Shown here one piece after another: positions 17,978 to 27,092 of a stretch of 64,000 bases of DNA. Positions within the stretch are counted from its first letter, which is position 1; each line of letters opens with the position of its first letter. Source of the stretch: Collinsella aerofaciens (GTDB lineage Bacteria > Actinomycetota > Coriobacteriia > Coriobacteriales > Coriobacteriaceae); assembly GCF_009876115.1 (NCBI RefSeq), contig NZ_WWSY01000002.1, positions 115,491-179,490 of the forward strand, given 5' to 3'. The translations under genes were made by a program, and so were the position numbers. The notes beneath the pieces were generated by a model that saw nothing but the letters and a program-made list of their open reading frames with translations, did not search any database and was not told the DNA's origin.

Positions 17978-18244
17978 ATGGACGCTAAGCAGCTCGAGAA
18001 GATGATGGGGTTTGCTCCCGGAGAGCTGGAAAAGGCCGCAGAGGCATACGAAAAGGATGAGTGGCCAAAGGGTCGCACTATCAAGTTGGGAAGGCCGCCG
18101 ATCTCCGATGAGCCGAGCGTTGTTTTGTCGGCACGCGTGGGTGAATCGGTTCTTGAGGCGTTTGACGCAAAGGCAAAGCGTCATGGGCAGACACGCACGG
18201 AGCGGCTCAGGGAGCTCATTACGCTCGATGCAATGATTGCCTAG
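17978..18244 (+). CDS. Ribbon-helix-helix antitoxin-like regulator
   Basis: An 88-residue protein. The C-terminal half (SVVLSARVGESVLEAFDAKAKRHGQTRTERLRELI) has the beta strand plus two helices of a CopG/Arc-type DNA-binding domain. The N-terminal half, with GELEKAAEAYEKDEWPKG, would be the toxin-neutralising part. A strong TAGGAGG site precedes the ATG. It is encoded 8 nt after the putative toxin, and a 28-bp dyad over the shared promoter fits autoregulation by the complex. Confidence 0.65.
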   Translation: MDAKQLEKMMGFAPGELEKAAEAYEKDEWPKGRTIKLGRPPISDEPSVVLSARVGESVLEAFDAKAKRHGQTRTERLRELITLDAMIA

Positions 18245-18270
18245 TCCCCGCCAAACCCAAACGTGTACGT

Positions 18271-18311
18271 CAGCATCCAAAGTCGACATTTTTCGGCATC
18301 TTTGGATGCTG
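18271..18311 (+). terminator. 12-bp hairpin after the toxin-antitoxin pair
   Basis: CAGCATCCAAAG (18271-18282) pairs with CTTTGGATGCTG (18300-18311) around a 17-nt loop; a short TTTT lies about 10 nt beyond. Terminator or repeat relic. Confidence 0.5.
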
Positions 18312-18332
18312 GTGTACAGCTTTTGCAACATT

Positions 18333-18387
18333 GTCGTTGGGGGCGTTCTTAAATGACTAGTCGATAAAGAACGCCCCAAATGACTAA
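18333..18387. repeat. Inverted pair of the CATTGGGGACG element
   Basis: GGGGCGTTCTT (18340-18350) pairs with AAGAACGCCCC (18367-18377). Each arm is a copy, in opposite orientation, of the element seen twice at 16038-16100. It lies directly at the 3' end of the dihydrouridine synthase gene and may act as its terminator. Confidence 0.6.
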
Positions 18388-19347
18388 CTAGCCGTGGAAG
18401 CGGGCTATAGGTGCGAGTGGTTGTTCGCGAAAGACGCGATCGACGGCGGCGCGGTATTCGTCGACCTTTTTAGTCTTGCGTACGAGCTTGTGAACGGTAG
18501 CGGGGTCAATGAAGGCGCATTTGGCGTAGAACCACCACTCCTTCATGCGAAAGACCGCATTGCCGCCAATCTCTTCCGCGTACGCCGCAAACAGCGTGTC
18601 GTGGAAGCGCTGCAGCTCAGCCGCCGTGGCAGCAGGGCCGCCGGCAACCATGCGAGCCAGCGCGGGGTTCGCAAGCAAGCCGCGCCCCAACATTACGTGG
18701 CACGTTTCGGGATAGGCCTCCACCAGCGCATCCATGTCCTCAAGATCAAAGATGTCGCCGTTATAGGCCACGGGAAACGGCGCACGCTCCAGCGTCTCGC
18801 CGTAAAACTCCTTGCGCGGCGATCCCGTATAGCGGTCCTTTTGCACGCGCGGGTGCACGATAAGCTCTGCCAACGGCATACGGCAATACAAATCGAGCAC
18901 ACGCTCGTATTCGTCGTCGCTCTCCAGTCCCAGCCTGGTCTTTACCGATACCGGCAACGGCGACCGCTCGCACACGTCACTCAAGAACACCTCGAGCTCA
19001 TCCAAGTTGCGCAGAAAGCCCGAACCCTTCCCCTTGGCGACAACCGTGCCCGAAGGGCAGCCAAGGTTGAGATTGACCTCGCGGTAACCCATGTCGGCGA
19101 GCACCTGCGCCGCCCACACAAACTCGTCCGCGTTTTTGGACATCAGTTGAGGCACCACGTTAAGCCCCTGGTTATTGGCGGGATCGACCTCTTTAAACGC
19201 CTTGCCGCCAAAGCGGTTGCCCACGCGCGGCGGCGGCAAAAACGGCGTGTAATAACAATCGAGCGCACCGAAACACTCCGCATGCACGCGACGGAACACA
19301 TGCCCGGTAATCCCCTCCATAGGGGCCAGCGATAAATACATCAACAT
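18388..19347 (-). CDS. tRNA-dihydrouridine synthase
   Basis: A 319-residue FMN-dependent TIM-barrel enzyme that reduces uridine in the tRNA D-loop. Marks are LAPMEGITGHVFR at the N-terminus (FMN phosphate side), NLNLGCPSGTVVAKGKGSG with the catalytic cysteine, VSVKTRLGL, HPRVQKDRYTGSP and VAYNGDIF. The length fits. Two ATG codons 6 nt apart (19347, 19341) follow GAGAGTGG; the second gives the usual MYLSLAPMEG start. It ends at an inverted repeat and is preceded by a 33-bp palindrome. Confidence 0.9.
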   Translation of the reverse strand: MLMYLSLAPMEGITGHVFRRVHAECFGALDCYYTPFLPPPRVGNRFGGKAFKEVDPANNQGLNVVPQLMSKNADEFVWAAQVLADMGYREVNLNLGCPSGTVVAKGKGSGFLRNLDELEVFLSDVCERSPLPVSVKTRLGLESDDEYERVLDLYCRMPLAELIVHPRVQKDRYTGSPRKEFYGETLERAPFPVAYNGDIFDLEDMDALVEAYPETCHVMLGRGLLANPALARMVAGGPAATAAELQRFHDTLFAAYAEEIGGNAVFRMKEWWFYAKCAFIDPATVHKLVRKTKKVDEYRAAVDRVFREQPLAPIARFHG

Positions 19348-19360
19348 CCACTCTCAACTC

Positions 19361-19393
19361 AATGTGACAAAGGGACAGTCCCTTTGTCACATT
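19361..19393. repeat. 33-bp perfect palindrome, copy 1
   Basis: AATGTGACAAAGGGAC, a central A, then its exact complement. It begins 14 nt upstream of the dihydrouridine synthase start. The same palindrome (central T) is found at 20745-20777. Confidence 0.85.
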
Positions 19394-19597
19394 GCAAATC
19401 ATCATACGAGTGCTTATTTTGGCACACATACGTATCGGGCGGCATCATCGCGTGGGCACAGGAGCACCCGCTCTAAACCAGGGCAGTCGTGGCACTTTTG
19501 CCGTATGACCTGCGCTCACCGATGGCGGGATTCTCTATACTGAGTCACATATGACGGCATCGCGCCACAACGACCGCCACGACACCAAGGACCAGCC

Positions 19598-20731
19598 ATG
19601 GCAGCACTCTGCGAACAAGAACGTAAGCGCATCCAGCGATACTGCATCTGCCCCAAGGTTGCCGGAGCGGCGCTTGCCATGGCATTCGTGCTGCCCTTAT
19701 TGATCATTCCCTTCGAAATGATCGACGACATCGTCTTCCATCACGAAGGCTTCCAAGAGACGGGCATGATGACCGCCTTGGTGCTCACCGCCATCGAGCT
19801 CGTCATATTCTGCTATTGCGCTCTCGCCCCGCGCTTTGGCATGCGTGGCAAGCAGTGGAAGGAAATGCAGTACCGGCTCGCCGTCGAGCAGAGCGAAAAA
19901 GACCGCTCGGCACAGATCGCAGGCGTTGTTGGCACGCAGGCCGCCGCACGCCTGCTCAAGAACAGCGACAACGAGGCTGCACGCAACCTGGGCGGCGCGG
20001 CAGAAGTCGCCGCTGCCGTAGGCGCCGTCGCCACCGCGGCAGACGTGCTTGCCGAGAGCTTTGCCAACGCAAAGGCCATGGCAGAAGCCTGTGGCGTGCC
20101 CATCCCCCGTGCAAAAAAGTGGATCGTCGCGCTTGTGGCGCCGCCCCTCGCAATCGTGTGCGGTGCCTATATCCCACAGCTGGCGCAGGGAAACATCGAG
20201 ATGCAAGAGAACGCCGCGGCCGCGGCCGAGCAGATCGCCATCGCTCGTAAGGCGCTCGAGCCCTCATGCGAGTACGTGTCCGCCGATAACCCCTACGAGC
20301 GATATCAAGACTACGGCTATCACGTCCGCGGCTATCTGCACGACGGCGACTCCGATGCCCAGAAAACCTATACGTACCTGGATTTTGACAACAAGGGGAC
20401 GCTCACGGAAGTGAGCTACGCAGCAGAGGTCGACCCCGGCGCGAGCCTCGAGGACAACCTCGCCCGCATCGAGCTCGATCTTGACGAGCTTTCCTCTGCC
20501 GTCCAAACCATAGACGTCAAGACCGCAAGCCCCGAGCTCCTGGCACCGCAGAAGCTCCCCGAAGAGTTTAGGCAGGCTTTTTTGAACGGCTCGCTCTACG
20601 AGAGAATCTCTATCAGGACGAATGACGGCCCCGTCAAAGCGTATTGCTCGTTTGATACGGATCCCAAGGACGAGTTTGACGAGTACACCCATCCGACCAT
20701 CCGCATCACGTTGATGGGCAAAACGAACTAG
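19598..20731 (+). CDS. Hypothetical membrane protein, 377 residues
   Basis: Not recognised. Two N-terminal membrane spans (GAALAMAFVLPLLIIPFEMI and LTAIELVIFCYCALA) are followed by an alanine-rich, probably coiled region (GGAAEVAAAVGAVATAADVLAESFANAKA), a third span (IVALVAPPLAIVCGAYIPQL) and a C-terminal beta-rich domain of ~160 residues. The last domain probably faces the outside. Start ATG at 19598 has only a weak AAGGA site. The gene stands alone and is bracketed by two copies of a 33-bp palindrome. Confidence 0.75.
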   Translation: MAALCEQERKRIQRYCICPKVAGAALAMAFVLPLLIIPFEMIDDIVFHHEGFQETGMMTALVLTAIELVIFCYCALAPRFGMRGKQWKEMQYRLAVEQSEKDRSAQIAGVVGTQAAARLLKNSDNEAARNLGGAAEVAAAVGAVATAADVLAESFANAKAMAEACGVPIPRAKKWIVALVAPPLAIVCGAYIPQLAQGNIEMQENAAAAAEQIAIARKALEPSCEYVSADNPYERYQDYGYHVRGYLHDGDSDAQKTYTYLDFDNKGTLTEVSYAAEVDPGASLEDNLARIELDLDELSSAVQTIDVKTASPELLAPQKLPEEFRQAFLNGSLYERISIRTNDGPVKAYCSFDTDPKDEFDEYTHPTIRITLMGKTN

Positions 20732-20744
20732 GTGCAGGGAGATG

Positions 20745-20777
20745 AATGTGACAAAGGGACTGTCCCTTTGTCACATT
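20745..20777. repeat. 33-bp perfect palindrome, copy 2
   Basis: Identical to 19361-19393 except for the central base. It begins 13 nt after the stop of the 377-residue gene and overlaps the stop codon of the convergent ABC gene, so it may terminate both. Confidence 0.85.
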
Positions 20778-23700
20778 ATTCGGAGCGTAGGGCCTCCACG
20801 GGGTCTTTCTTGGATGCGCTACGGGCCGGCAGCAGGCCGGCGACAACCGTCAGCAGCACCGAAATCGCGATGAGCACCAGCGCATCCTGCACGGGCAAGC
20901 TCATCAGATTGGGTACCTGTTTGGCAGCAAGCGCCCAGGCATTGACCGGGAAGCTCACGAGCACCACGACGACAATAGCAAAGACGCCGGCAATGAGGCC
21001 TTCGATAAAGGTCTCGGCATTGAATACGTTGGCCACGTTGCGCTTTGACGCGCCGATCGCGCGCAGGATGCCAATCTCCTTTTTGCGCTCCAGTACGCTG
21101 ATGTAGGTGATGATGCCGATCATGATGGAGCTCACCACCAGGCTGATACTCACGAATGCGATGAGCACCAAGCTGATGGTGTTCACGATGTCGGTCACCG
21201 AACCCATAATGATGCCCATGTAGTCGGTGTACGAAATTGCCCGATCATCATGGCCGGCGGCTTTGACCTGCTTGTTGTACGCATCGATGTGATCAAGCAC
21301 GCGCTCCTTGGCCTCAAAGTCACGCGGGAAAATCTTGACTGAGATGGGGTCTGCCTCGTCCGCATAGCCCAACGTGGTCAGATTGTTGTCGTAGGTGAGC
21401 TTCGACGCCTTCGCATAGCTCATCATGAGCGAGCTCAGGTCCTCGGCGTCCATGTTGAAGTGGATGGCATGAGCAAAGGCACTCGCATCCACGCGCATGG
21501 CGCTCGCCAGGTTAGCAAAACTCGAAGACATCTGCGTCGCCACCTGGTCCATAAGCCCTGCCGCGCCCGCCTTGAGCTGGGATGATACCGTCGACGCTAT
21601 CTGCTCGCTGATTGCCTTCATCACCTGATCCATAGCCTGCTGCAGATACGGAGCCAGCTGCTTTTGCACATAGTCGCTCATCGCCTGCTGCAGACGCTCG
21701 GCCAGGGCATCGCCGCCGAGCGCTTTGAGCTGGGCCAGGATTTGCTGAGCTGTGTCATCATTCTCAAGATACGTCGAGAATGCGGCAGAGAGCTTTGACG
21801 CGTCCTTAAGATCTTCGGGCGACAGCGCCTTAAACTGATCAGACTGCAAAAAGCCCTCAAACAGCTGGTTGGCTAGTGTTCCCACCTGCTGCATTTGCTC
21901 GGGCGTGAGTTCCAGACCGTCAAAGATACCCGAGAAATCTGGGGTTGGCGCTTTTGCCATGATGTCGCTGAAGTCGATGTCCTTGCCAACGCCCGAAAGG
22001 TCAATGTCCAGCCCGGACAAGTCAAGACCCGACAGGTCCATACCGCCGGCCGCACCCGAAAGTGCAGACGTATCGAACGAGAACGCGCTCTTGAGCGCCG
22101 CCTCGTCCACACTGAACATGCTGCCCAGATCCACGCCTTGCTTGGCCTCGCCTTGCAGTTCGTCGAAGGTTTTGCCCGTAAAAACATCCGTCTCGGGGTG
22201 GGCGAGTTGCTCCTGCACAATCTGCGAATCGGCGGCGCGCTCCATAAGCTGGCGAGTCAGTGCATGCGTATAGGCAATGCCCGGAGACAACGCACTCGCA
22301 TTGGCCGTCTCGTTAGGTCGCACCACGCCCACAATGTGCACGTCAATACCGTCGGCAACCTTGGCAGCCATAAAGTCGGCGTCGTCAGACATGTCGGTCC
22401 ACATGCCGGTCTCTTCGTTTTTGCGATAGGCATCGGCCGGCGACAGCACCTTAAACGTCGTGGACAGCGCATCGTCGTAGGTAAAGTCGGCGCCGGTCTC
22501 GGGCGTTTCGATCTTACCGTCAGCCGTCATGGCGCTGTTAACCAGGTCGTTGAGCTCATCGATATCCAGCGCACCGATGCTGTAGAGCGTATAGTCGCCC
22601 ACCGTACCGCGGCTCGAAAGCACCATTACGGCTTCGTTTGCGGACGTGGGCCAATGACCGGCGACGACATCGTACTGGCTGTCGAGCAGGCTCTGGTCGT
22701 CAATCATCTCGTTAAAGACCGAGGTTCCCATGGATTCCATGCTCACCGTTGCCGCCGAGCTCGCGCCGCCGCTCATGGCCTCGGTCATGGCATTGGGCAC
22801 CAGCCGGACAGGCCTCTCGTCTCCCTTGCCCGCGCGATAGACAACCGGCGTTACGCCATAGCCGTACTGAATGGCGTTGACCTCTTTATCGATGCCGTCG
22901 CCACCGGCATCGAGCCATGCCTTAAAGCTCGTCATGTCGTTGGACTTAACACTCGCAAACATATCCTTTACGGCCGTGACCACGGGGATTTTATCGGTTC
23001 CCGGAGCCTTGCCGTCGGTGCCGTCGTCGGATAAATCCTCGCCGTTGGACGCCTCATCATCCACAGCCCCCTGTCCGCCCATCATGGACGACAGGTCGTA
23101 GTCCTGCTTGGAGATGGTGAGCGGGTAGCTCGAAAGCGTATCCTCCTCGACCTTTTTGATGTAGCCGTTTACGCCGTTGGACAGCGCCAGAATCGCCGCG
23201 ATACCGATAATGCCAATCGAGCCCGCAAAGGCCGTCATGGCCGTACGGCCCTTCTTGGTCATGAGGTTTCGAGCAGAAAGCCCCAGCGCCGTCACAAAGC
23301 TCATCGAGGTTTTGCGCGTAGGCTTGGCTTCGCGGCGCGCGGCCTTGGCAGCATCGAAGGGATCGGAATCGTCGGTGATCTTGCCGTCCGCCAGATTGAC
23401 GATGCGCGTGGCATATTGGTACGCCAGCTCGGGATTGTGCGTGACCATAATAACCAGGCGGTCGCGCGCCACATCCTTGAGCAAGTCCATGACCTGCACG
23501 GACGTTGTGGAATCCAAGGCGCCGGTCGGCTCGTCGGCCAGCACAATCTCGGGATCGTTGATCAGGGCACGGGCGATGGCCACGCGCTGCATCTGTCCGC
23601 CCGATAGCTGGCTCGGGCGCTTGTTCATGTGCTCGCCCAGGCCGACTTTCTCCAACGCCTCGCGCGCACGCTGGCGGCGCTCGGCATGCCCCACGCCCGT

Positions 23701-24030
23701 GAGCGTAAGCGCCAGCTCCACGTTTTCCAAAATGGTCTGATGCGGAATGAGGTTATAGCTCTGGAACACAAAGCCAATGCGGTTATTGCGATAGGCATCC
23801 CAATCGCGATCGTGAAAGTCCTTGGTCGATATGCCGTCGATCAGCAAGTCACCAGAATCGAAATGATCGAGCCCACCGATAACGTTGAGCATCGTAGTTT
23901 TGCCCGAGCCCGAGGGACCCAGAATGGCCACGAACTCGTTATCGCGAAAAGACAGGCTTACGTTGTCGAGCGCCACCTGCGTAAACGACTGCGTAACGTA
24001 CCTTTTGCAAATACCTTTGAGCTCCAACAT
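20776..24030 (-). CDS. MacB-like ABC transporter, ATPase fused to FtsX-type permease
   Basis: A ~1084-residue fusion. The N-terminal ATPase (~1-230) has Walker A GPSGSGKTT, signature LSGGQMQRVAIARAL and Walker B IVLADEPTGALDS, the LolD/MacB pattern. A membrane span near residue 270 follows, then a very large extracellular region (~290-880) with low-complexity repeats around GMDLSGLDLSGLDIDLSG, and three C-terminal spans with FtsX features (ITYISVLERKKEIGILRAIGASKRNVANVF). Start ATG at 24030 (MLELKGIC) after GAGAGG is preferred over a GTG at 24057. Such proteins export peptides or lipids, or act as mechanotransmitters; the cargo is unknown. Confidence 0.88.
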   Translation of the reverse strand: MLELKGICKRYVTQSFTQVALDNVSLSFRDNEFVAILGPSGSGKTTMLNVIGGLDHFDSGDLLIDGISTKDFHDRDWDAYRNNRIGFVFQSYNLIPHQTILENVELALTLTGVGHAERRQRAREALEKVGLGEHMNKRPSQLSGGQMQRVAIARALINDPEIVLADEPTGALDSTTSVQVMDLLKDVARDRLVIMVTHNPELAYQYATRIVNLADGKITDDSDPFDAAKAARREAKPTRKTSMSFVTALGLSARNLMTKKGRTAMTAFAGSIGIIGIAAILALSNGVNGYIKKVEEDTLSSYPLTISKQDYDLSSMMGGQGAVDDEASNGEDLSDDGTDGKAPGTDKIPVVTAVKDMFASVKSNDMTSFKAWLDAGGDGIDKEVNAIQYGYGVTPVVYRAGKGDERPVRLVPNAMTEAMSGGASSAATVSMESMGTSVFNEMIDDQSLLDSQYDVVAGHWPTSANEAVMVLSSRGTVGDYTLYSIGALDIDELNDLVNSAMTADGKIETPETGADFTYDDALSTTFKVLSPADAYRKNEETGMWTDMSDDADFMAAKVADGIDVHIVGVVRPNETANASALSPGIAYTHALTRQLMERAADSQIVQEQLAHPETDVFTGKTFDELQGEAKQGVDLGSMFSVDEAALKSAFSFDTSALSGAAGGMDLSGLDLSGLDIDLSGVGKDIDFSDIMAKAPTPDFSGIFDGLELTPEQMQQVGTLANQLFEGFLQSDQFKALSPEDLKDASKLSAAFSTYLENDDTAQQILAQLKALGGDALAERLQQAMSDYVQKQLAPYLQQAMDQVMKAISEQIASTVSSQLKAGAAGLMDQVATQMSSSFANLASAMRVDASAFAHAIHFNMDAEDLSSLMMSYAKASKLTYDNNLTTLGYADEADPISVKIFPRDFEAKERVLDHIDAYNKQVKAAGHDDRAISYTDYMGIIMGSVTDIVNTISLVLIAFVSISLVVSSIMIGIITYISVLERKKEIGILRAIGASKRNVANVFNAETFIEGLIAGVFAIVVVVLVSFPVNAWALAAKQVPNLMSLPVQDALVLIAISVLLTVVAGLLPARSASKKDPVEALRSE

Positions 24031-24175
24031 GGACGGCAACCTCTCCTGCGCAGGCACCCTGCCCGCTCTCCCCCGCCGTTCGTATTCGACGCGTTTGTCC
24101 TACTCTATCCCCATTTTTCACCGACACCAGTGAGGAATGCAACGAACCGCGCCAAAAAACGAACGGGACGGCACC

Positions 24176-24204
24176 CAAAAGAAGAGGCCCCGAGCGGGAC
24201 CTCT
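24176..24204 (-). terminator. Terminator of the redox operon
   Basis: On the minus strand AGAGGTCCCGCTCGGGGCCTCT forms a hairpin, followed by TCTTTT. It lies 80 nt after the TlpA-like gene. Confidence 0.7.
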
Positions 24205-24283
24205 ATATGGTGGAGATTATCTTGAAAGGCAGCGGACTACTCCGCACAGCGGCGCACGATCCTCGCCATGCTTTACGCGTTTT

Positions 24284-25255
24284 TTACTGCTCGCTATTCG
24301 CAATCGCCTGGTCGATAAGCTTGTCGAGTGCTGCGCGCTGCTCGGCGGAGCTAATGGCTCCCACGATTGGATCCCCTACGATGTTGCCGTTCTGATCGAT
24401 GACATACGTTGTCGGGAACGAGAACAAATTTGATGTGAACTTACCGGCCTCGCTATCCGACTTGAACCAGATGTTCTTATATGTCACGCCCTTCTTGCTC
24501 AGCACGTCCTTGGCATCTGCAATCTCGCCCTTGTTGCCATCGAGCGTAAAGGAATTGACACCCACGACCTGGCCGCCCTTCTCGGCAAGCTCCTGATTCA
24601 GTTTCTCAAGGTCGCCCAGCTCGCCCACGCACGGCTTGCAAGTGGTGAACCAGAAGTTCATGACGGTGACCTTGTTCTTAGAGAACAGCTCGTCGCTGTT
24701 CACGTCGTTGCCATCCAGGTCTTTGCCCGTAAAGCTGGGGAACTTCGTCGCCTCGCTCGAAGCATTGGCACCAGCCGTCATGCCAGCGGTCGAAGCGTCG
24801 ACGCTCTCGCCTGCGCTCGGCGTGCTTCCACAGCCGGGGAACTCCTTCTCCAAGCTCTCGAGCTTGTCCTCGATCTCCTTGATCTGCTGTGCACCGGCCT
24901 TGAGCGTCTTAAGCTCATCCGCCGTAAACTCATCCTTAGCGCCGTCGATGGTCTTGAGCAGGAAATCGCCGTAATTGCTGCCATCCTCAATCATTGCCGA
25001 GTCTTTATTTGCCGCGTTGAATACCTTTTCCCACAGCGCGTTATCACTCGAAAAGATCTCGTTCTCCTTCTGCATGAGCTTCGCATACAGCTCGGCGGCC
25101 TCGTCGGCATTGGCCGGCTTCTGCGCAGTGAGTTCTGCGATCTTAGGATCGGAGCTCGCAGATTCGCTCGCATTGCCACCGGGCGCCGAACATGCCACAA
25201 GGCACAAGGCCAATACCGGCACCATAAACAGGGCCGCAATCTTAGAAAGCTTCAT
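24284..25255 (-). CDS. TlpA-like thiol-disulfide lipoprotein
   Basis: A ~323-residue exported lipoprotein. The N-terminus has a signal with lipobox LVAC followed by a Ser/Gly/Asn linker. Residues ~35-160 form a helical, acidic domain of unknown role. The C-terminal ~140 residues are a thioredoxin/TlpA fold with active site TTCKPC and cis-proline SFPTTYVID. Start ATG at 25255 follows GGAGG by 7 nt; an ATG at 25261 is too close. It is last in an operon with a polyferredoxin and a small CXXC protein, which suggests electron delivery across the membrane to an extracytoplasmic thiol system. Confidence 0.88.
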   Translation of the reverse strand: MKLSKIAALFMVPVLALCLVACSAPGGNASESASSDPKIAELTAQKPANADEAAELYAKLMQKENEIFSSDNALWEKVFNAANKDSAMIEDGSNYGDFLLKTIDGAKDEFTADELKTLKAGAQQIKEIEDKLESLEKEFPGCGSTPSAGESVDASTAGMTAGANASSEATKFPSFTGKDLDGNDVNSDELFSKNKVTVMNFWFTTCKPCVGELGDLEKLNQELAEKGGQVVGVNSFTLDGNKGEIADAKDVLSKKGVTYKNIWFKSDSEAGKFTSNLFSFPTTYVIDQNGNIVGDPIVGAISSAEQRAALDKLIDQAIANSEQ

Positions 25256-25284
25256 AGTCATTCCTCCGTTTTGTCGAAGCTTGT

Positions 25285-26187
25285 TTACTTTTTATCGGCA
25301 GTCAAGGGAAGCTTTTCCGCCGACACATCCAGGCCATAGCGATAGCTGATGGCATCGACGGGGCAGGCCCCAATGCACTTTCCGCACCGGATACATTCGG
25401 CATGATTGGGCGCGCGGACCACATCAACGTCCATCTGACAAACCCTTGAACACTTGCCGCACGAGATGCATTTGCACGCGTCGACCTGAATCCCCAACAA
25501 GGACACCTTATTCATGAGCGCATAGAATGCGCCGAGCGGGCAAATCCATTTGCAGAAGGGGCGATAGAACAAAACGCTCAGCACTACCACGGCAATGAGA
25601 ACGGCAAGTTTCCAAGTAAAGAGCTGTCCCAACGCAGATCGAATGCCGGCATTGGCAATGGCCAGAGGAATGGCGCCCTCGAGCACGCCCTGCGGACAGA
25701 TGTATTTGCAAAAGAACGGATCTCCCATCCCCAGATCGTTGACCACCAGCACAGGCAGCACTACCACAGCAAACAGCAGCACGACGTACTTGATGTACGT
25801 GAGCGGCTTGAGCTTTTTCGTGGAGAACTTTTTGCCAGGAATTTTGTGAAGCAGCTCCTGCAGCCAGCCAAACGGGCACAGAAAGCCGCATACAAAGCGT
25901 CCCAGCAGCACGCCGAGCAAAATGAGCGTACCGGTAACATAGTAAGAAAAGTTGAACTTGGATGAACCTACTACCGACTGGAACGACCCGATGGGGCACG
26001 CACCCGATGCCGCGGGGCACGAATAGCAGTTAAGCCCGGGTACGCAGACTGTTTTTCCCGCGCCCTGATAGATGCCGCCTTTGGCAAAGTTTGGCAGGTG
26101 AATGTTGGTAATAAGTGTTGCCGCCGCTTGAATGAATCCGCGAAATCGAGCCAAAACATGCGACGCAGTGTTTTCTCTTTTATCCAA
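25285..26187 (-). CDS. Membrane polyferredoxin (NapH/MauN-like 4Fe-4S protein)
   Basis: A ~300-residue membrane protein with about four hydrophobic segments, two membrane-proximal CxxxCP motifs (FVCGFLCPFGW and FCKWICPLGAF) and two C-terminal 4Fe-4S motifs (CKCISCGKCSRVCQ and CIRCGKCIGACP). This is the NapH/RsxA-like electron-transfer arrangement. The start is uncertain: TTG at 26187 overlaps the stop of the CXXC gene and gives translational coupling; other frames further upstream run through that gene. It probably passes electrons from cytosolic ferredoxin to the TlpA-like lipoprotein encoded next. Confidence 0.82.
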   Translation of the reverse strand: MDKRENTASHVLARFRGFIQAAATLITNIHLPNFAKGGIYQGAGKTVCVPGLNCYSCPAASGACPIGSFQSVVGSSKFNFSYYVTGTLILLGVLLGRFVCGFLCPFGWLQELLHKIPGKKFSTKKLKPLTYIKYVVLLFAVVVLPVLVVNDLGMGDPFFCKYICPQGVLEGAIPLAIANAGIRSALGQLFTWKLAVLIAVVVLSVLFYRPFCKWICPLGAFYALMNKVSLLGIQVDACKCISCGKCSRVCQMDVDVVRAPNHAECIRCGKCIGACPVDAISYRYGLDVSAEKLPLTADKK

Positions 26188-26326
26188 TTCCGATACACTC
26201 CAAGCACAGCCTAATCGCTTTGGCCAGCACGGCATCTGCCTCGCCACGCATAACGCCAAAGCACACCATGGCCACACCGACGATCAGCAACGCAACCTGC
26301 ATTACAGGTTTTATCGCTTTGAACAA
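26180..26326 (-). CDS. Small CXXC-motif membrane protein (CD1871A-like)
   Basis: A 48-residue protein easily missed by gene finders. TTG at 26326 lies 8 nt after AAGGAG. The product has one membrane span (VMQVALLIVGVAMVCFGVMRG) and ends CLECIGIG, the CxxC tail typical of CD1871A-family proteins that accompany polyferredoxin and TlpA genes. Its TAA overlaps the TTG of the next gene. It is first in the redox operon and is divergent from the two-component system at 26418. Confidence 0.65.
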   Translation of the reverse strand: MFKAIKPVMQVALLIVGVAMVCFGVMRGEADAVLAKAIRLCLECIGIG

Positions 26327-26417
26327 CTTGACCACTCCTTTCGTCACGCGACCTATTGGACCATATCGACTATAAAATCCGTGTTAAGCGCGATTTGAAA
26401 TGTGCAAGGAGACTGTT

Positions 26418-27092
26418 ATGCGTATTTTGATCGTCGAGGACGAGCGGGCGCTGTGCGACGCAATCGCGCGCAGCTTGCGGAACTTGGCGTACAGTGTCGA
26501 CTGCTGTCACGACGGACAGGAGGCGCTCGACCTACTGGACGTTGAGGCCTTCGACCTCGTGGTACTCGACCTCAACCTTCCCCGCATCGACGGCATGACC
26601 GTACTCAGGGAACTTAGGAAAACTGACTGCGAGACTAAGGTACTGATTCTGTCCGCACGTGGCGAAGTATCAGATAAAGTCGCCGGACTCGATGCCGGCG
26701 CCAACGATTACCTCACCAAGCCGTTTCATCTGGACGAGCTTGCGGCAAGGATTCGCAGCCTTACCCTAAGACGCTTTACACAAAGCGACGTAGTTTTAAC
26801 CTGCGGAAAGCTCAGCTTTGACACCAAGGCGCGCATCGCTTCCGTGGACAGCGAGGCTTTATCTCTTACGCGCAAGGAAACGGGAATCTTGGAATACCTG
26901 ATGCTTAATCAGGGGCGTCCGGTAAGTCAAGAGGAGCTTATCGAGCACGTTTGGGATAGCAGCGTAAACAGCTTTAGCAACGCAACCCGCGTTCATATCT
27001 CGTCACTCCGCAAAAAGCTACGCAGCGCTTTGGGATACGACCCGATTCGCAATCGGATTGGAGAGGGCTACGTTATGGAGGATAGCGAATGA
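26418..27092 (+). CDS. OmpR-family response regulator
   Basis: A 224-residue regulator. The receiver domain has the acidic pair in VEDE, the phosphoacceptor in DLVVLDLNLPRIDG and the lysine in NDYLTKPFHLDEL. The C-terminal winged helix has LTRKETGILEYLMLNQG and the SVNSFSNATRVHISSLRKKL recognition region. Start ATG at 26418 after AAGGAGACTG. Its stop overlaps the start of the kinase gene (ATGA). Divergent placement relative to the CXXC-polyferredoxin-TlpA operon suggests control of that operon in response to redox or envelope state. Confidence 0.92.
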   Translation: MRILIVEDERALCDAIARSLRNLAYSVDCCHDGQEALDLLDVEAFDLVVLDLNLPRIDGMTVLRELRKTDCETKVLILSARGEVSDKVAGLDAGANDYLTKPFHLDELAARIRSLTLRRFTQSDVVLTCGKLSFDTKARIASVDSEALSLTRKETGILEYLMLNQGRPVSQEELIEHVWDSSVNSFSNATRVHISSLRKKLRSALGYDPIRNRIGEGYVMEDSE

